Origin: Allobosea sp039673065
GTDB lineage: Bacteria > Pseudomonadota > Alphaproteobacteria > Rhizobiales > Beijerinckiaceae
Length of the DNA stretch: 64,000 bases
Reading direction: 5' to 3'
Assembly: GCF_039673065.1 (NCBI RefSeq)
Contig: NZ_JBDJKW010000005.1
Span: 186,001-250,000 of the forward strand
Below the pieces are notes generated by a model. It was given only the letters and a program-made list of their open reading frames with translations. It searched no databases and was not told the DNA's origin. This document shows, in pieces, positions 43,723-52,505 of the stretch. Every line of letters starts with the position of its first letter. The first letter of the stretch is position 1. The translations under genes were made by a program, and so were the position numbers.

Positions 43723-46095
43723 TCATATCGTTCCCAGCGCCCTGAGCAGGCGCGTGGGCGTCATGGGGATTTGGGCGATCGTGGCGCCGAAGGGCGCCAT
43801 GGCGTCGTTGACGGCGTTGAGGGCCGCAGCCGATGCCGCCGCCGTCCCGGCCTCGCCGCAGCCCTTGGCGCCGAGCACGGTGTCGGCGGTCGGCGTCTCG
43901 ACATGGGCGACGACGATGTCCGGCATCTCGCCGGCCATCGGCACGAGATAGTCGGCGAGCGAGCCGTTGGTCAGCTGGCCGTTGTCGTCGTAGAGGCATT
44001 CCTCGAAGAAGGCGGCGCCCAGGCCCTGCACCACGCCGCCGCGGACCTGCTCGTCCACCAGCAGCGGGTTGATGATGCGGCCGCAATCCTCGACGACCCA
44101 GTGCTTCAGGATCTTGACGAAGCCGGTCTCGACGTCGAGCTCGACGAGGCAGCCCTGCACGCCGTTGGTGAAGGCGAAGGGATAGCCCTGCGGCGCATGA
44201 TGATGCGCCACGGTGAGCTGCGCGCTCGCCTCCTTCGGCAGGGTGTCGGAGCGGAAATAGGCGATACGGGCGATCTCGGCCAGGCTGATGCGCTCGGCGC
44301 CCGCGGCGTCGACGACCACGCCGTCGCGCATGGCGAGGTCCTCGGCACGCGCCTGCAGCACCTGTGCCGCCAGCGAGAGGATGTTGCCGCGCAGCTTGCG
44401 CGCCGCCTGCAGCGCCGTCTCGCCGCCGATGCCGGCGCCGCGGCAGGCCCAGGTCGCGCCGCCATGCGGCGTCGTCTCGGTGTCGCCGGTGATGACGCGG
44501 ACACGCTCGCGGGCGATGCCGAGCTGGTCGGCGACGACCTGCCCGATGATCGTCTCGGTGCCCTGCCCCTGCTCGGTGACCGAGATCTGGCAGCGGATCT
44601 CGCCCGACGGCGTCACCGCCAGCACCGCGCCGTCCTGCGCCGAGATGCGCGCGCCGCCGATGCCGTAGAAGGCCGGGCTCGGATTGGAGATCTCGACGAA
44701 GCTGGCGATGCCGATGCCGCGATGGATGCCCTGCGCCCGCAGCCGCGCCTGCTCGGCCCGCAGCCCGTCATAGTCCATCAGCGCCTTGAGCCGGGCCAGG
44801 CTCTCGCAATGCGACAGCGCCTCGAACTTGTAGCCGGTCGGCGATTCGCACGGATAGGCGTCGTCGGGGATGAGGTTCTTCTCGCGCATGCGGACCGGAT
44901 CGAGGCCCAGCTTGTCCGCCGCCATGTCGACCAGCCGCTCGGTGACCGCGCAGGCGATCGGATGGCCGACCGCGCGATACTGGCTGGTCTGCACCTTGTT
45001 CTGGAAGACGACCGAGAGCCCCGCGCGATAGTCGCGGAAGCGATAGGGCGCGCCCATCAGCCGGATGACCTGGTTGCCCTCGACGGCGCTGGTGCGCGGA
45101 TAGCTCGAGAACGCCCCGATCGCGGTGACGTCGTCGACGTCCATGGCGAGGATGGTCCCGGCCGCGTCGACCGCCATGCGCGCCCGCACCCGGTGGTCGC
45201 GGGCATGGATATCGGAGACGAAGGCCTCGATCCTGTCCGCCACGAACTTGACCGGGCGGCCGCAGAGCAGGCTGAGGCCGACGACCGCCATGTCCTCGTG
45301 ATAGACGTGCAGCTTCATGCCGAAGGAGCCGCCGATATCCGGGGCGATCACGCGCACGCTGGCTTCCGGAATGCCGTAATGGCGCGAATACAGGTCCTGG
45401 AACTGGTAGGGCGTCTGCGTGGCGTGATGGACGGTGAGCTTGCCCTCGCTCTCGTCCCAGTCGGCGACGATGGCGCGCGGCTCCAGCGTCACGGCGGTGT
45501 GCCGGCCGAAGACGAACTCCTCCTCCACGACATGGGCGGCGCCGGCGAAGATCGCGTCGATGCCGCCGGTGTCGAGCTTCGCCGAGAAGCAGAGATTGTC
45601 GCCCGCCTCGCCTGCGGCCGGTACCGCGCCCGGCGCGCGCGCCGCGTCGATGTCGACGACGCCGGGCAGGTCCTCGAAGGTGACGAGGATCGCTTCCGCC
45701 GCGTCCTCGGCCTGGGCGCGGGTCTCGGCGACGATCGCGACGACCGCCTGCCCCGCCCACAGCACCTCGTCGACCGGCAGCGGCAGCTGCGGGGCCGATT
45801 TCATGCCGCGGAAATGCTCGAGCGTGCCGGTCCAGGGCGTGCAGATCCGGGCGAGGTCAGCGCCGGTCGCGACCAGGCGCACGCCCGGCATGGCCAGCGC
45901 CTCGGTGGCATCGATCGACACGATGCGGGCATGGGCGTGCGGGCTACGCAGGAAGGCGGCGTGCAGCATCCGCGGCAGCACCAGATCGGTGACGTAGCGT
46001 CCGCGCCCGGCGAGCAGGCGCTTGGCGTTCGGGCGCGGGACCGAGCGGCCGATATAGGAGTTCGGGCGATCGAGGCTGCCCAGCGGCGCGTTCAT
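43723..46095 (-). CDS. Molybdenum hydroxylase, large (molybdopterin) subunit
   Basis: 790 residues from ATG 46095, overlapping the small-subunit stop. Xanthine-dehydrogenase / CoxL family: GRGRYVTDLVLP N-terminus, GGSFGMK (molybdopterin contact), and GCGEAG with catalytic E748. The active-site loop reads QYRAVGH (372-378). True CO dehydrogenases have AY-x-CSFR (form I) or AYRGAGR (form II), so this is a different hydroxylase. It would hydroxylate an organic substrate at the Mo centre, passing electrons to the [2Fe-2S] and FAD subunits. No coxD/E/F genes follow. Confidence 0.88.
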   Translation of the reverse strand: MNAPLGSLDRPNSYIGRSVPRPNAKRLLAGRGRYVTDLVLPRMLHAAFLRSPHAHARIVSIDATEALAMPGVRLVATGADLARICTPWTGTLEHFRGMKSAPQLPLPVDEVLWAGQAVVAIVAETRAQAEDAAEAILVTFEDLPGVVDIDAARAPGAVPAAGEAGDNLCFSAKLDTGGIDAIFAGAAHVVEEEFVFGRHTAVTLEPRAIVADWDESEGKLTVHHATQTPYQFQDLYSRHYGIPEASVRVIAPDIGGSFGMKLHVYHEDMAVVGLSLLCGRPVKFVADRIEAFVSDIHARDHRVRARMAVDAAGTILAMDVDDVTAIGAFSSYPRTSAVEGNQVIRLMGAPYRFRDYRAGLSVVFQNKVQTSQYRAVGHPIACAVTERLVDMAADKLGLDPVRMREKNLIPDDAYPCESPTGYKFEALSHCESLARLKALMDYDGLRAEQARLRAQGIHRGIGIASFVEISNPSPAFYGIGGARISAQDGAVLAVTPSGEIRCQISVTEQGQGTETIIGQVVADQLGIARERVRVITGDTETTPHGGATWACRGAGIGGETALQAARKLRGNILSLAAQVLQARAEDLAMRDGVVVDAAGAERISLAEIARIAYFRSDTLPKEASAQLTVAHHHAPQGYPFAFTNGVQGCLVELDVETGFVKILKHWVVEDCGRIINPLLVDEQVRGGVVQGLGAAFFEECLYDDNGQLTNGSLADYLVPMAGEMPDIVVAHVETPTADTVLGAKGCGEAGTAAASAAALNAVNDAMAPFGATIAQIPMTPTRLLRALGTI

Positions 46096-46583
46096 GCCGG
46101 CTCCTCCTCGGCGACGGCACGGCTGCGGGCGACCTGCTCGATGGCGTCGACGATCGCCTCGTAGCCGGTGCAGCGGCAGTAGTTGCCGGAGAGCGCGTCG
46201 CGGATCTCCTCGCGGCTCGGCAGCGACGCGCGCTGCAACAGCCCGTGCGCGGTGACCAGCATGCCCGGGGTACAGAAGCCGCATTGCAGCGCGTTGCGCT
46301 CGTGGAAGGCGCGCTGCAGTTCGGCGATGGCTGCGCTCTCGCTCAGCCCCTCGACGGTCTCGACCCTGGCGCCGCCGGCCTGCACCGCGAAGGTCAGGCA
46401 GGCATGGACCGGCACGCCGTCGAGCATGACGAGGCACGCGCCGCAGACGCCCATCTCGCAGCCGGTATGGGTGCCGGTGAGGCCGAGATCGCGGCGCAGG
46501 AAATCGGCGAGCGTCTCGCGCGGCTCGACAGCCCGCGTCAGCGTCTCACCATTGACGGTCAGGGTCACGGGCACGGTCGTCAT
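46092..46583 (-). CDS. Molybdenum hydroxylase, small [2Fe-2S] subunit
   Basis: 163 residues. The plant-ferredoxin cluster (GCEMGVCGACLVML plus a fourth Cys in HACL) and the second, all-alpha cluster (CGFCTPGM and NYCRCTGY) are complete. It shuttles electrons from the molybdenum centre to FAD. Overlaps both flanking genes by four bases. Confidence 0.93.
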   Translation of the reverse strand: MTTVPVTLTVNGETLTRAVEPRETLADFLRRDLGLTGTHTGCEMGVCGACLVMLDGVPVHACLTFAVQAGGARVETVEGLSESAAIAELQRAFHERNALQCGFCTPGMLVTAHGLLQRASLPSREEIRDALSGNYCRCTGYEAIVDAIEQVARSRAVAEEEPA

Positions 46584-47488
46584 GCGGCGTCTCCCGCGAT
46601 GCGGCCGAGCAGGCGGCCGAGCAGGACGCGCGCCAGATGCAGCCGCATCGCCGCCGGAACCTGCTCGTCGTCCTGCGGATCGAGATCGTCGGCGAGCGCC
46701 GCCTGCGCCGCGCGGATGGCCTCGGCATCGAGGGCGCGGCCGGTGAGCGCCGCCTCGGCGGCGGCCGCGCGCTGCGGCACCGGGCCGACGGAGAGGAAGG
46801 CGATGCGCGCCTCCGCGACGATGGCATCGTCGAAGCCGAGCATCACGCCGCAGCCGACCAGCGCATAGTCGCCGCGGCGGCGGGCCAGCTCGTCGAAGGC
46901 GCAGCGATGATGCGGGCCGGCGACGGGGATATGGAAGGCGACCAGCAATTCGCCGGGCTCGATCGCCGTCTGGTAGAGGTCCTGGAAGAAGGCGGCGGCG
47001 GGCACCCGGCGCGTTCCGTCCGGGCCGGCGATCTCCATTTCGGCCTCGAGCGCGAGCATCATCGCCGGAAACTCGGAGGCCGGGTCGGCCAGCGCGACGC
47101 TGCCGCCCAGCGTGCCGCGATTGCGGATCGCCGGATGGGCGACGAAAGGCGCGGCCAGCGCGAGCAGCGGCGCATGCGCCGCGATCAGCGGGTTGTCATG
47201 GGCCTCGACATGCCTTGTCAGCGCGCCGAGGCGCAGCACTCCGTCCGCCAGCGCGATGCCGCGCAGCTCGGGAATATGGGCGATGTCGATCAGCCGCTCG
47301 GGCGCCTGCAGGCGCAGCGCCAGCGCCGGCACGAGGCTCTGCCCGCCGGCGATGTAGCTGGCGTCGCCATCCGCCGCCGCGAAGGCGGCGAGCGCCTCCG
47401 CCACGGAGGCGGGGCGGAGATAGCTGAAGGCCCGGGCTTTCAAGGCGCCGAACTCCGTGTGCGTTTCCCGACCAGATTTTGTGACCAT
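46580..47488 (-). CDS. Molybdenum hydroxylase, FAD-binding medium subunit
   Basis: 302 residues. AGGQSLVPALALR and TLGGSVALADPASEFP are the two FAD pyrophosphate-binding loops of CoxM-type proteins; the C-terminal CO_deh_flav_C-like domain follows. First gene of a nine-gene operon ending in coxG. Its start codon overlaps one of three TetR-type palindromes, so repressor binding would block the start region directly. Confidence 0.92.
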   Translation of the reverse strand: MVTKSGRETHTEFGALKARAFSYLRPASVAEALAAFAAADGDASYIAGGQSLVPALALRLQAPERLIDIAHIPELRGIALADGVLRLGALTRHVEAHDNPLIAAHAPLLALAAPFVAHPAIRNRGTLGGSVALADPASEFPAMMLALEAEMEIAGPDGTRRVPAAAFFQDLYQTAIEPGELLVAFHIPVAGPHHRCAFDELARRRGDYALVGCGVMLGFDDAIVAEARIAFLSVGPVPQRAAAAEAALTGRALDAEAIRAAQAALADDLDPQDDEQVPAAMRLHLARVLLGRLLGRIAGDAA

Positions 47489-47495
47489 CTGGTCT
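47482..47495. promoter_or_regulatory. Operator palindrome 1 (TetR-type)
   Basis: GACCA-TC-TGGTC (47483-47494) with flanks TGTGACC and TCTCAAA. It covers the start codon of the FAD-subunit gene. Shares spacing and half-sites with the palindromes at 47536 and 47677. Confidence 0.7.
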
Positions 47496-47535
47496 CAAAC
47501 TAAGTGCACGCACTCGCTCGGGCGTCAAGATAAAA

Positions 47536-47549
47536 TGACCAACTGGTCA
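47536..47549. promoter_or_regulatory. Operator palindrome 2 (TetR-type)
   Basis: TGACCA-AC-TGGTCA is a perfect 6+6 palindrome. It is flanked by AAAA on the left and CAAAA on the right, as in palindrome 3. It lies about 50 bases upstream of the FAD-subunit start, where a promoter is expected. Confidence 0.75.
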
Positions 47550-47676
47550 CAAAATTGCGCTGAACCATCAGAAGGTTATATCCAAATGGGAATAACGAAG
47601 GACCCGGCGTTTCGCCAAGAAGCGGCCTAGACGATGGCATGGCGTGCCGGGAGAGGTGCAGGCGGTCTAGCCAAAA

Positions 47677-47690
47677 TGACCGATCGGTCG
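47677..47690. promoter_or_regulatory. Operator palindrome 3 (TetR-type)
   Basis: TGACCG-AT-CGGTCG; GACCGATCGGTC is perfect. Flanks AAAA and CAAAT match palindrome 2. It is 56 bases before the tetR start, so the regulator probably controls itself too. Confidence 0.75.
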
Positions 47691-47745
47691 CAAATTCGGG
47701 CGCGACTCGCGACGGTGCGACGCGACCTGGGGGACAGGACGAGGC

Positions 47746-48429
47746 ATGCCCACATCCGACGATGGCGAGACGCGGCCGCGCCGGCGCAACATGCGGGCGA
47801 CGGATCGCGAGCAGTCCATCCTCGCCGAGGCGATCCGCTTCTTCGCCGAGCACGGCTTCGAGGGGCAGACGCGCGAGCTCGCCAAGCGCCTCGGCATCAC
47901 CCATTCGGCGATCTACCGGCATTTCCCCAGCAAGGAGGCGCTGATCGAGCGCGTCTACGAGCAGGTCTATCTCAGCCGCTGGCAGCCGGGCTGGGGGCCG
48001 CTGATTCAGGATCGCTCGCGCCCGCTGGAAGCCAGGCTAGGCCAGTTCTACCGGGAGTACGCCGCCCAGGTCTTCGACCATGACTGGGTGCGCATCTTCG
48101 TGTTCTCGGGGCTGCGCTCCTTCGACATCACCGGGCGCTATCTCGACATCGTGCGGCGCGAGGTGATCGAGCCGGCCTGCGCGGAGCTGCGCCAGGAGCT
48201 CGGCCTGCCGGACATCGCGATCCTGCCGCTGACCGAGCGCGAGACCGAGATGTTCTGGGGCCTGCACGGGCGCATCTTCTACATCGCGATCCGGCGCTTC
48301 GTGTACCAGACGGCGACGCCGGCCGAACTCGACGACGTGGTCGGCGACGCGGTGCGCGGCTTCTTCATCGGCGCGCGCGAACTCTCGCGCGAGCTGGTGG
48401 CCGGGCGCCTGCCGGCCGCGACGCCCTGA
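47746..48429 (+). CDS. TetR-family transcriptional regulator
   Basis: 227 residues. The N-terminal helix-turn-helix runs about residues 20-65 (ILAEAIRFFAEHGFEGQ, LGITHSAIYRHFPSKEALI). The C-terminal ligand-binding part is of the type with a TetR_C-like Trp-rich core. It is divergent from the Mo-hydroxylase/Liv operon and is the natural candidate for binding the three palindromes between them. Inducer unknown, possibly the operon's substrate. Confidence 0.9.
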   Translation: MPTSDDGETRPRRRNMRATDREQSILAEAIRFFAEHGFEGQTRELAKRLGITHSAIYRHFPSKEALIERVYEQVYLSRWQPGWGPLIQDRSRPLEARLGQFYREYAAQVFDHDWVRIFVFSGLRSFDITGRYLDIVRREVIEPACAELRQELGLPDIAILPLTERETEMFWGLHGRIFYIAIRRFVYQTATPAELDDVVGDAVRGFFIGARELSRELVAGRLPAATP

Positions 48430-48462
48430 GCCCTCACCACACCGCCCTCCCCGCCCCTGCCC

Positions 48463-49245
48463 TCAGCCCAGCGCGGCGGGCAGGTTGCGGACGATGACAT
48501 AGGCGGCCACCGTCAGGATCGGGGCCGAGAAGATCCGGTTGAGCGTCGCCTTGCCGGTCGAGAGCCTCGTCGCCAGCATCATGCCGAGAATGCCCCCGGC
48601 CACGCCGCCGGCGATGAACTGCGCCGCAATGCCCCAGTCGACCAGGCCGCTGCGGGCATAGTTCAGCGCCGTCGCCAAGCCGAAGGTGCCGACCGCCAGC
48701 AGCGACGAGCCGATCGCGTTGATCATCGGCATGCCGGTGGCGAGGACCAGCGCCGGGACGATCAGGAAGCCGCCGCCGATGCCGAAGAAGCCCGAGGCCA
48801 TACCGGTGAGCAGCGCCGCGCCGCCGGTGACGGCGCAGGTGCGCGCATCGGCCGGCCGTTCGGCCACGGCGCCGGCGGCGCGCGGCTTCAGCATCAGCAG
48901 GCCGACCACGACCATCAGCCCGCCGAAGAGCAGCAGCAGGCGCCGCCCGTCCACCGCGAGGCCGAGGCTGGAGCCGAGCAGCGCGCCGAGCGTGCCGGCC
49001 AGGGCGAAGACCGCGGCGCAGCGCCACCGCACATGGCCCTTGCGGGCATGGGCGATCAGGTTGGCATAGGCATTGACCGAGACCGCAAGCGCGCTGGTGC
49101 CGATCGCGACATGCGGATCGGCGACGCCGACGACATAGAGCAGGAGCGGCGTCGCCAGGATCGAGCCGCCGCCGCCGACGAGGCCGAGGCTGAAGCCGAC
49201 CAGCCCGCCCGAGCCGAGTGCCGGCAGCAGCGTGGCGCTCAGCAC
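48463..49245 (-). CDS. TSUP/TauE-SafE family sulfur-anion exporter
   Basis: 260 residues with about eight hydrophobic helices; GGGGSILATPLLLYVVG and GIGGGFLIVPALVLATG are the paired family motifs from an internal duplication. Exports sulfite, sulfoacetate or similar anions. Last gene of the BigR operon, which fits release of sulfite formed by Blh. Overlaps the preceding gene by seven bases. Confidence 0.87.
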   Translation of the reverse strand: MLSATLLPALGSGGLVGFSLGLVGGGGSILATPLLLYVVGVADPHVAIGTSALAVSVNAYANLIAHARKGHVRWRCAAVFALAGTLGALLGSSLGLAVDGRRLLLLFGGLMVVVGLLMLKPRAAGAVAERPADARTCAVTGGAALLTGMASGFFGIGGGFLIVPALVLATGMPMINAIGSSLLAVGTFGLATALNYARSGLVDWGIAAQFIAGGVAGGILGMMLATRLSTGKATLNRIFSAPILTVAAYVIVRNLPAALG

Positions 49246-49679
49246 GGCAGCCTCGGCGCGATCACCCGGTCGAACAGGACCATGCCGGCCGCCATGGTGG
49301 CGACGAACAGGACGACCGGGGCGAGGCCGAGCGAGAGCGTCGCGATCGCGGGACCGGGGCAGAAGCCCGCTAGGCCCCAGCCGACGCCGAACAGTGCCGA
49401 ACCGGCGACGAGGCGGCGGTCGATCCCGGTCTTCTCCGGCAGATGGAAGCCGGCATCGAGCAGCGGGCGGCGCAGCCGGCGCTGCAGCAGCACGCAGGGC
49501 AAGGCGACGCCCACCGCCCCGCCAAGCACGAAGATCAAGCTCGGGTCCCAGTCGCCGGCGAGGTTGAGGAAGCCGAGCACGCGGGCGGGATCGGCCATGC
49601 CCGAAAGCGCGAGGCCAAAGCCGAATAGCGCGCCACAGCCCAGCGCGACGACGATCCGCATCATGGCGCGCGTATTCAT
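49239..49679 (-). CDS. YeeE/YedE-like membrane protein (DUF6691 type)
   Basis: 146 residues, four helices. GCGALFGFGLALSGMADPARV and GVGWGLAGFCPGPAI (Cys in the channel motif) are typical of the half-size YeeE/YedE proteins, whose full-length relatives import thiosulfate. It works with the half-protein encoded just upstream; both stop and start share TGATG. Confidence 0.87.
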   Translation of the reverse strand: MNTRAMMRIVVALGCGALFGFGLALSGMADPARVLGFLNLAGDWDPSLIFVLGGAVGVALPCVLLQRRLRRPLLDAGFHLPEKTGIDRRLVAGSALFGVGWGLAGFCPGPAIATLSLGLAPVVLFVATMAAGMVLFDRVIAPRLPC

Positions 49680-50083
49680 CAGAGCAGCCCCGCCAGCGTG
49701 GCCGTCGCCATGCCGGCGAGCAGGAAGCTCGCCGTCGCGGCGAAGGAGCGTTTCGAAAAGCGGGCCAAGCCGAGGATGCCGTGACCCGAGGTGCAGCCCG
49801 AGCCCATGCGCGTGCCGATGCCGACGAGCAGGCCGGCCAGCGCGATCACCGGCCAGGAGGTCGATATCGTCACCGCGGGCGGCCCGCCGAAGGCGAGACG
49901 ATAGAGCAGCGGCCCACAGAGGAGCCCGAGGACGAAGGCGCCGTTCAGGGCGAGCCGGTCGCCGCCGAGCAGGCGCCCGACGATGCCGCTGATACCGGCG
50001 ATGCGGCCGTTGAGCAGAAGCAGCAGGCCGGCGGAGAGGCCGAGCAGCATGCCGCCTGCGAGGGATGGCCAGTAGGAGTTCAT
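49679..50083 (-). CDS. YeeE/YedE-like membrane protein, first half
   Basis: 134 residues. LAGGMLLGLSAGLLLLLNGR and GIGTRMGSGCTSGHGILG (Cys motif of sulfur-transporting channels) define the family. Start overlaps the bigR stop by ATGA. With the next gene it probably forms one channel for a reduced sulfur species. Confidence 0.87.
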   Translation of the reverse strand: MNSYWPSLAGGMLLGLSAGLLLLLNGRIAGISGIVGRLLGGDRLALNGAFVLGLLCGPLLYRLAFGGPPAVTISTSWPVIALAGLLVGIGTRMGSGCTSGHGILGLARFSKRSFAATASFLLAGMATATLAGLL

Positions 50084-50418
50084 GACGACGCCTCCGGGGC
50101 GCAGAAGATGATGTAGAGCGCCTCGATCAGCCGCGCGGCCTTCTCCTCGCTCAGGCGATAGAAGATCTGCTTGGCCTCTCGGCGCGTCTGGACGATGCCG
50201 GCCTCGCGCAGCACGCCGAGCTGCTGCGACAGGGTCGGCTGGTGGATGCCCAGCCGCTCCTCCAGCTCGCCGACCGCATATTCGCCCTCCGCCAGCGTGC
50301 AGGCGAGCATCAGCCGCGCCGGATGCGCCAGCGTCTTGAGCAGGCCGGCGACCTCGCCGGCCCGCGCCTCCATCTCGGCCGGCGGCAGAGCGCGCGCCGC
50401 CTCGGCGACGCTCACCAT
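50080..50418 (-). CDS. bigR: ArsR-family persulfide-sensing repressor BigR/SqrR
   Basis: 112 residues from ATG 50418. Winged helix around IHQPTLSQQLGVLREAGIV. C40 (LACTLAE) and C106 (IIFCAPE) sit at the positions of the two redox cysteines of BigR and SqrR, which form a di- to tetrasulfide link when persulfides rise and then leave DNA. It should repress the blh operon through the palindrome at 51729-51761. Start overlaps the blh stop. Confidence 0.92.
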   Translation of the reverse strand: MVSVAEAARALPPAEMEARAGEVAGLLKTLAHPARLMLACTLAEGEYAVGELEERLGIHQPTLSQQLGVLREAGIVQTRREAKQIFYRLSEEKAARLIEALYIIFCAPEASS

Positions 50419-51707
50419 GTCGCGCCCTCCAGCACGTCGAGCGGGAATTTGAGGTAGCGCTTGCCGTTGGCCTCGGGCTCCGGCAGGCGCCCGCCGCGAA
50501 TGTTCACCTGTAGCGCGTGCAGGATCAGCTTCGGCATCGGCAGGGTGCGGTCGCGCGCCTCGCGCAGGGCGATGAAGCGCTCGCGCGTCATGCCGGCGAG
50601 GTGCGGGTTGGCGCGCTTCTGCTCGCCGACCGTGCTCTCCCATTTCGCCGCGCGGCCGCCCGGCTCGTAGTCATGGCCGGTGAAGAGCCGCGTCTCGTCG
50701 GGCAGAGCGAGGATGGCCGAAATCGAGGACCAGAGCGCGTCGGCGCTGCCGCCGGGGAAATCGGCGCGGGCCGTGCCGGAATCCGGCATGAAGATGGTGT
50801 CGTGGACGAAGGCGGCGTCGCCGATCAGATAGGTGACCGAGGCCAGGGTATGGCCGGGCGAGAACATCACCCGCCCGGTCAATCCGCCGATCGCGAAGCT
50901 GTCCCCGTCCGCGAAGAGCCGGTCCCATTGCGAGCCGTCCGTCTTGAGCTCGGGCCAGTTGTAGAAGCCCTGCCAGAGCCTCTGGACGTCTACGACATGG
51001 GCGCCGATCGCGGTTGGGGCGCCGGTCTTCTGCTTGAGATAATGCGCGGCCGAGAAATGGTCGGCATGGGGATGGGTGTCGAGGATCCAGGCGACGCTCA
51101 GCCCTTCGCGCGCCACATAGGCCAGCAGTTCGTCGGCATGCGCCGTGCCGGTCGCGCCCGATTTCTCGTCGAAATCGTAGACGGGATCGATGATAGCGCA
51201 CTGCTTCGTCGCGGGATCGGCGACGACGTACTGCATGCTGCCGGTGCGCGGATCGTGGAAGCCCGTGACGCGCGGCGACTGCGCGGCGTGACGCGCCAGC
51301 CAGCGCACCGCGCCGGAGAGGTCGAAGCCGCGTGCCCTCCCGAAGGCCTCGACCTCGTCGGCTTTCATCCGGCCGTCGAGCACCTCGCCGATCACATGGA
51401 GCGTGGTCGAGCGGGTGCCGCTGCGGCAATGGGCGTAGACCGGCCCGGGCGCGGCGGCGACGAAGCGCTGGAAGGCGCGCACATCGGCTTCGGTGATGGT
51501 CGCGCCGGTGACGGGGACGAAGCCATAGACCAGGCCGGCGCGCTCGACGGCAGCCTTCTCGCCGGCGCTGTCGGGCTGGTCGCGCTCCTCGCCGCCCGGC
51601 CGGTTGTTCAGCACGGCGGCGAAGCCGTTATCCGCCAGGGCCGGGATGGCATCCAGGGTCGGCTGGCTGGCGACCGTCAGGCGATCGCTGATCTTGACGC
51701 TGGTCAT
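50412..51707 (-). CDS. blh: Blh: bifunctional sulfurtransferase / persulfide dioxygenase
   Basis: 431 residues. The N-terminal domain (about 1-115) is DUF442/rhodanese-like with active-site loop CRSGTR (C94). The C-terminal domain is an ETHE1-type metallo-beta-lactamase fold: HPHADHFSAA, GHTLASVTYLIGD and FTGHDYEP carry the iron ligands. Together they oxidise glutathione persulfide to sulfite and move sulfane sulfur. Known to detoxify H2S in Agrobacterium and Xylella under BigR control. First gene of the operon. Confidence 0.92.
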   Translation of the reverse strand: MTSVKISDRLTVASQPTLDAIPALADNGFAAVLNNRPGGEERDQPDSAGEKAAVERAGLVYGFVPVTGATITEADVRAFQRFVAAAPGPVYAHCRSGTRSTTLHVIGEVLDGRMKADEVEAFGRARGFDLSGAVRWLARHAAQSPRVTGFHDPRTGSMQYVVADPATKQCAIIDPVYDFDEKSGATGTAHADELLAYVAREGLSVAWILDTHPHADHFSAAHYLKQKTGAPTAIGAHVVDVQRLWQGFYNWPELKTDGSQWDRLFADGDSFAIGGLTGRVMFSPGHTLASVTYLIGDAAFVHDTIFMPDSGTARADFPGGSADALWSSISAILALPDETRLFTGHDYEPGGRAAKWESTVGEQKRANPHLAGMTRERFIALREARDRTLPMPKLILHALQVNIRGGRLPEPEANGKRYLKFPLDVLEGATW

Positions 51708-51728
51708 CGGAGGCTCCTCTCGCGCTCG

Positions 51729-51761
51729 ATCAATATACGTTTTATTATATTGTATATTGAT
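51729..51761. promoter_or_regulatory. bigR box: Putative BigR box / promoter of the blh operon
   Basis: ATCAATATAC (51729-51738) and its exact complement (51752-51761) flank 13 AT-rich bases. It lies 22 bases before the blh ATG in otherwise GC-rich DNA. BigR and SqrR bind AT-rich palindromes covering the -10 region. Confidence 0.8.
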
Positions 51762-51827
51762 GGACGACCAGCCCCGCCCCCGCGCGGCAGGTCGCCGCAG
51801 CGCGGGGCGGGCGGAGCCTGCCTCCCC

Positions 51828-52505
51828 TCACCCGCCGGCGCTGTCCGGCCCGGCCGGGAGGACCACGACCCTGGCCCCGGCGGCGACGCGCCGATGCAGG
51901 TCGATCACGTCCTGATTGGTCATGCGGATGCAGCCGGACGAGACCGATTCGCCGATCGTCTCGGGCTCGTTGGTGCCGTGGATGCGGTAGAGCGTGTCCC
52001 TGCCGCCCTGGAACAGATAGAGCGCGCGGGCACCTAGCGGATTGCTCTCGCCGCCGTCCATGCCACCGGCCCAGCGCGCATATTTCTCGGGTTCGCGCCG
52101 GATCATGTCGCGCGTCGGCGTCCAGCGCGGCCATGCGCGCTTGTAGGCGACATTGGCGGTGCCGGACCAGGCCAGCCCCTCGCGGCCGACGCCGACGCCA
52201 TAGCGCAGCGCCATGCCGTTCTCCTGCACGAGATAGAGGAAGTGGTTGGCCGGATCGACGACGATGGTGCCGGGCTTTTCACCCGTCGGATCGGCGACGA
52301 GCTGGCGCCGGAAGCGCGGCTGCAGATCGTCGAGCGAGACCGCCGGCATATTGAAGGGCTCGCCCTCGATGGCGCCGTAGCGCGGATCCGGCGGCGGCGC
52401 GGGCGGTGGCGGAGGCTGGACCGGCATGGTGGCGCAGGCGGCGAGCAGGGAGGTGGACAGCGCGAGCCCGAGGACGGCGCGTCGCGGCAGGAGGCGTTCC
52501 GTCAC
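51828..52505 (-). CDS. L,D-transpeptidase lipoprotein (YkuD domain)
   Basis: 225 residues from GTG 52505, overlapping the dsbA-like stop. Signal with lipobox LLAAC. The YkuD domain fills the second half: HGTNEPETIG and SVSSGCIRM hold the catalytic His and Cys. It would form 3-3 cross-links in peptidoglycan or attach lipoproteins. The gene pairs with the DsbA-like gene, which might keep the active Cys reduced or oxidise partners; that link is inference. Confidence 0.9.
   Translation of the reverse strand: MTERLLPRRAVLGLALSTSLLAACATMPVQPPPPPAPPPDPRYGAIEGEPFNMPAVSLDDLQPRFRRQLVADPTGEKPGTIVVDPANHFLYLVQENGMALRYGVGVGREGLAWSGTANVAYKRAWPRWTPTRDMIRREPEKYARWAGGMDGGESNPLGARALYLFQGGRDTLYRIHGTNEPETIGESVSSGCIRMTNQDVIDLHRRVAAGARVVVLPAGPDSAGG

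Noticed and set aside
43723..46583. Aerobic carbon monoxide dehydrogenase
   Set aside because: The active loop fits neither form I nor form II, and accessory cox genes are absent apart from coxG.
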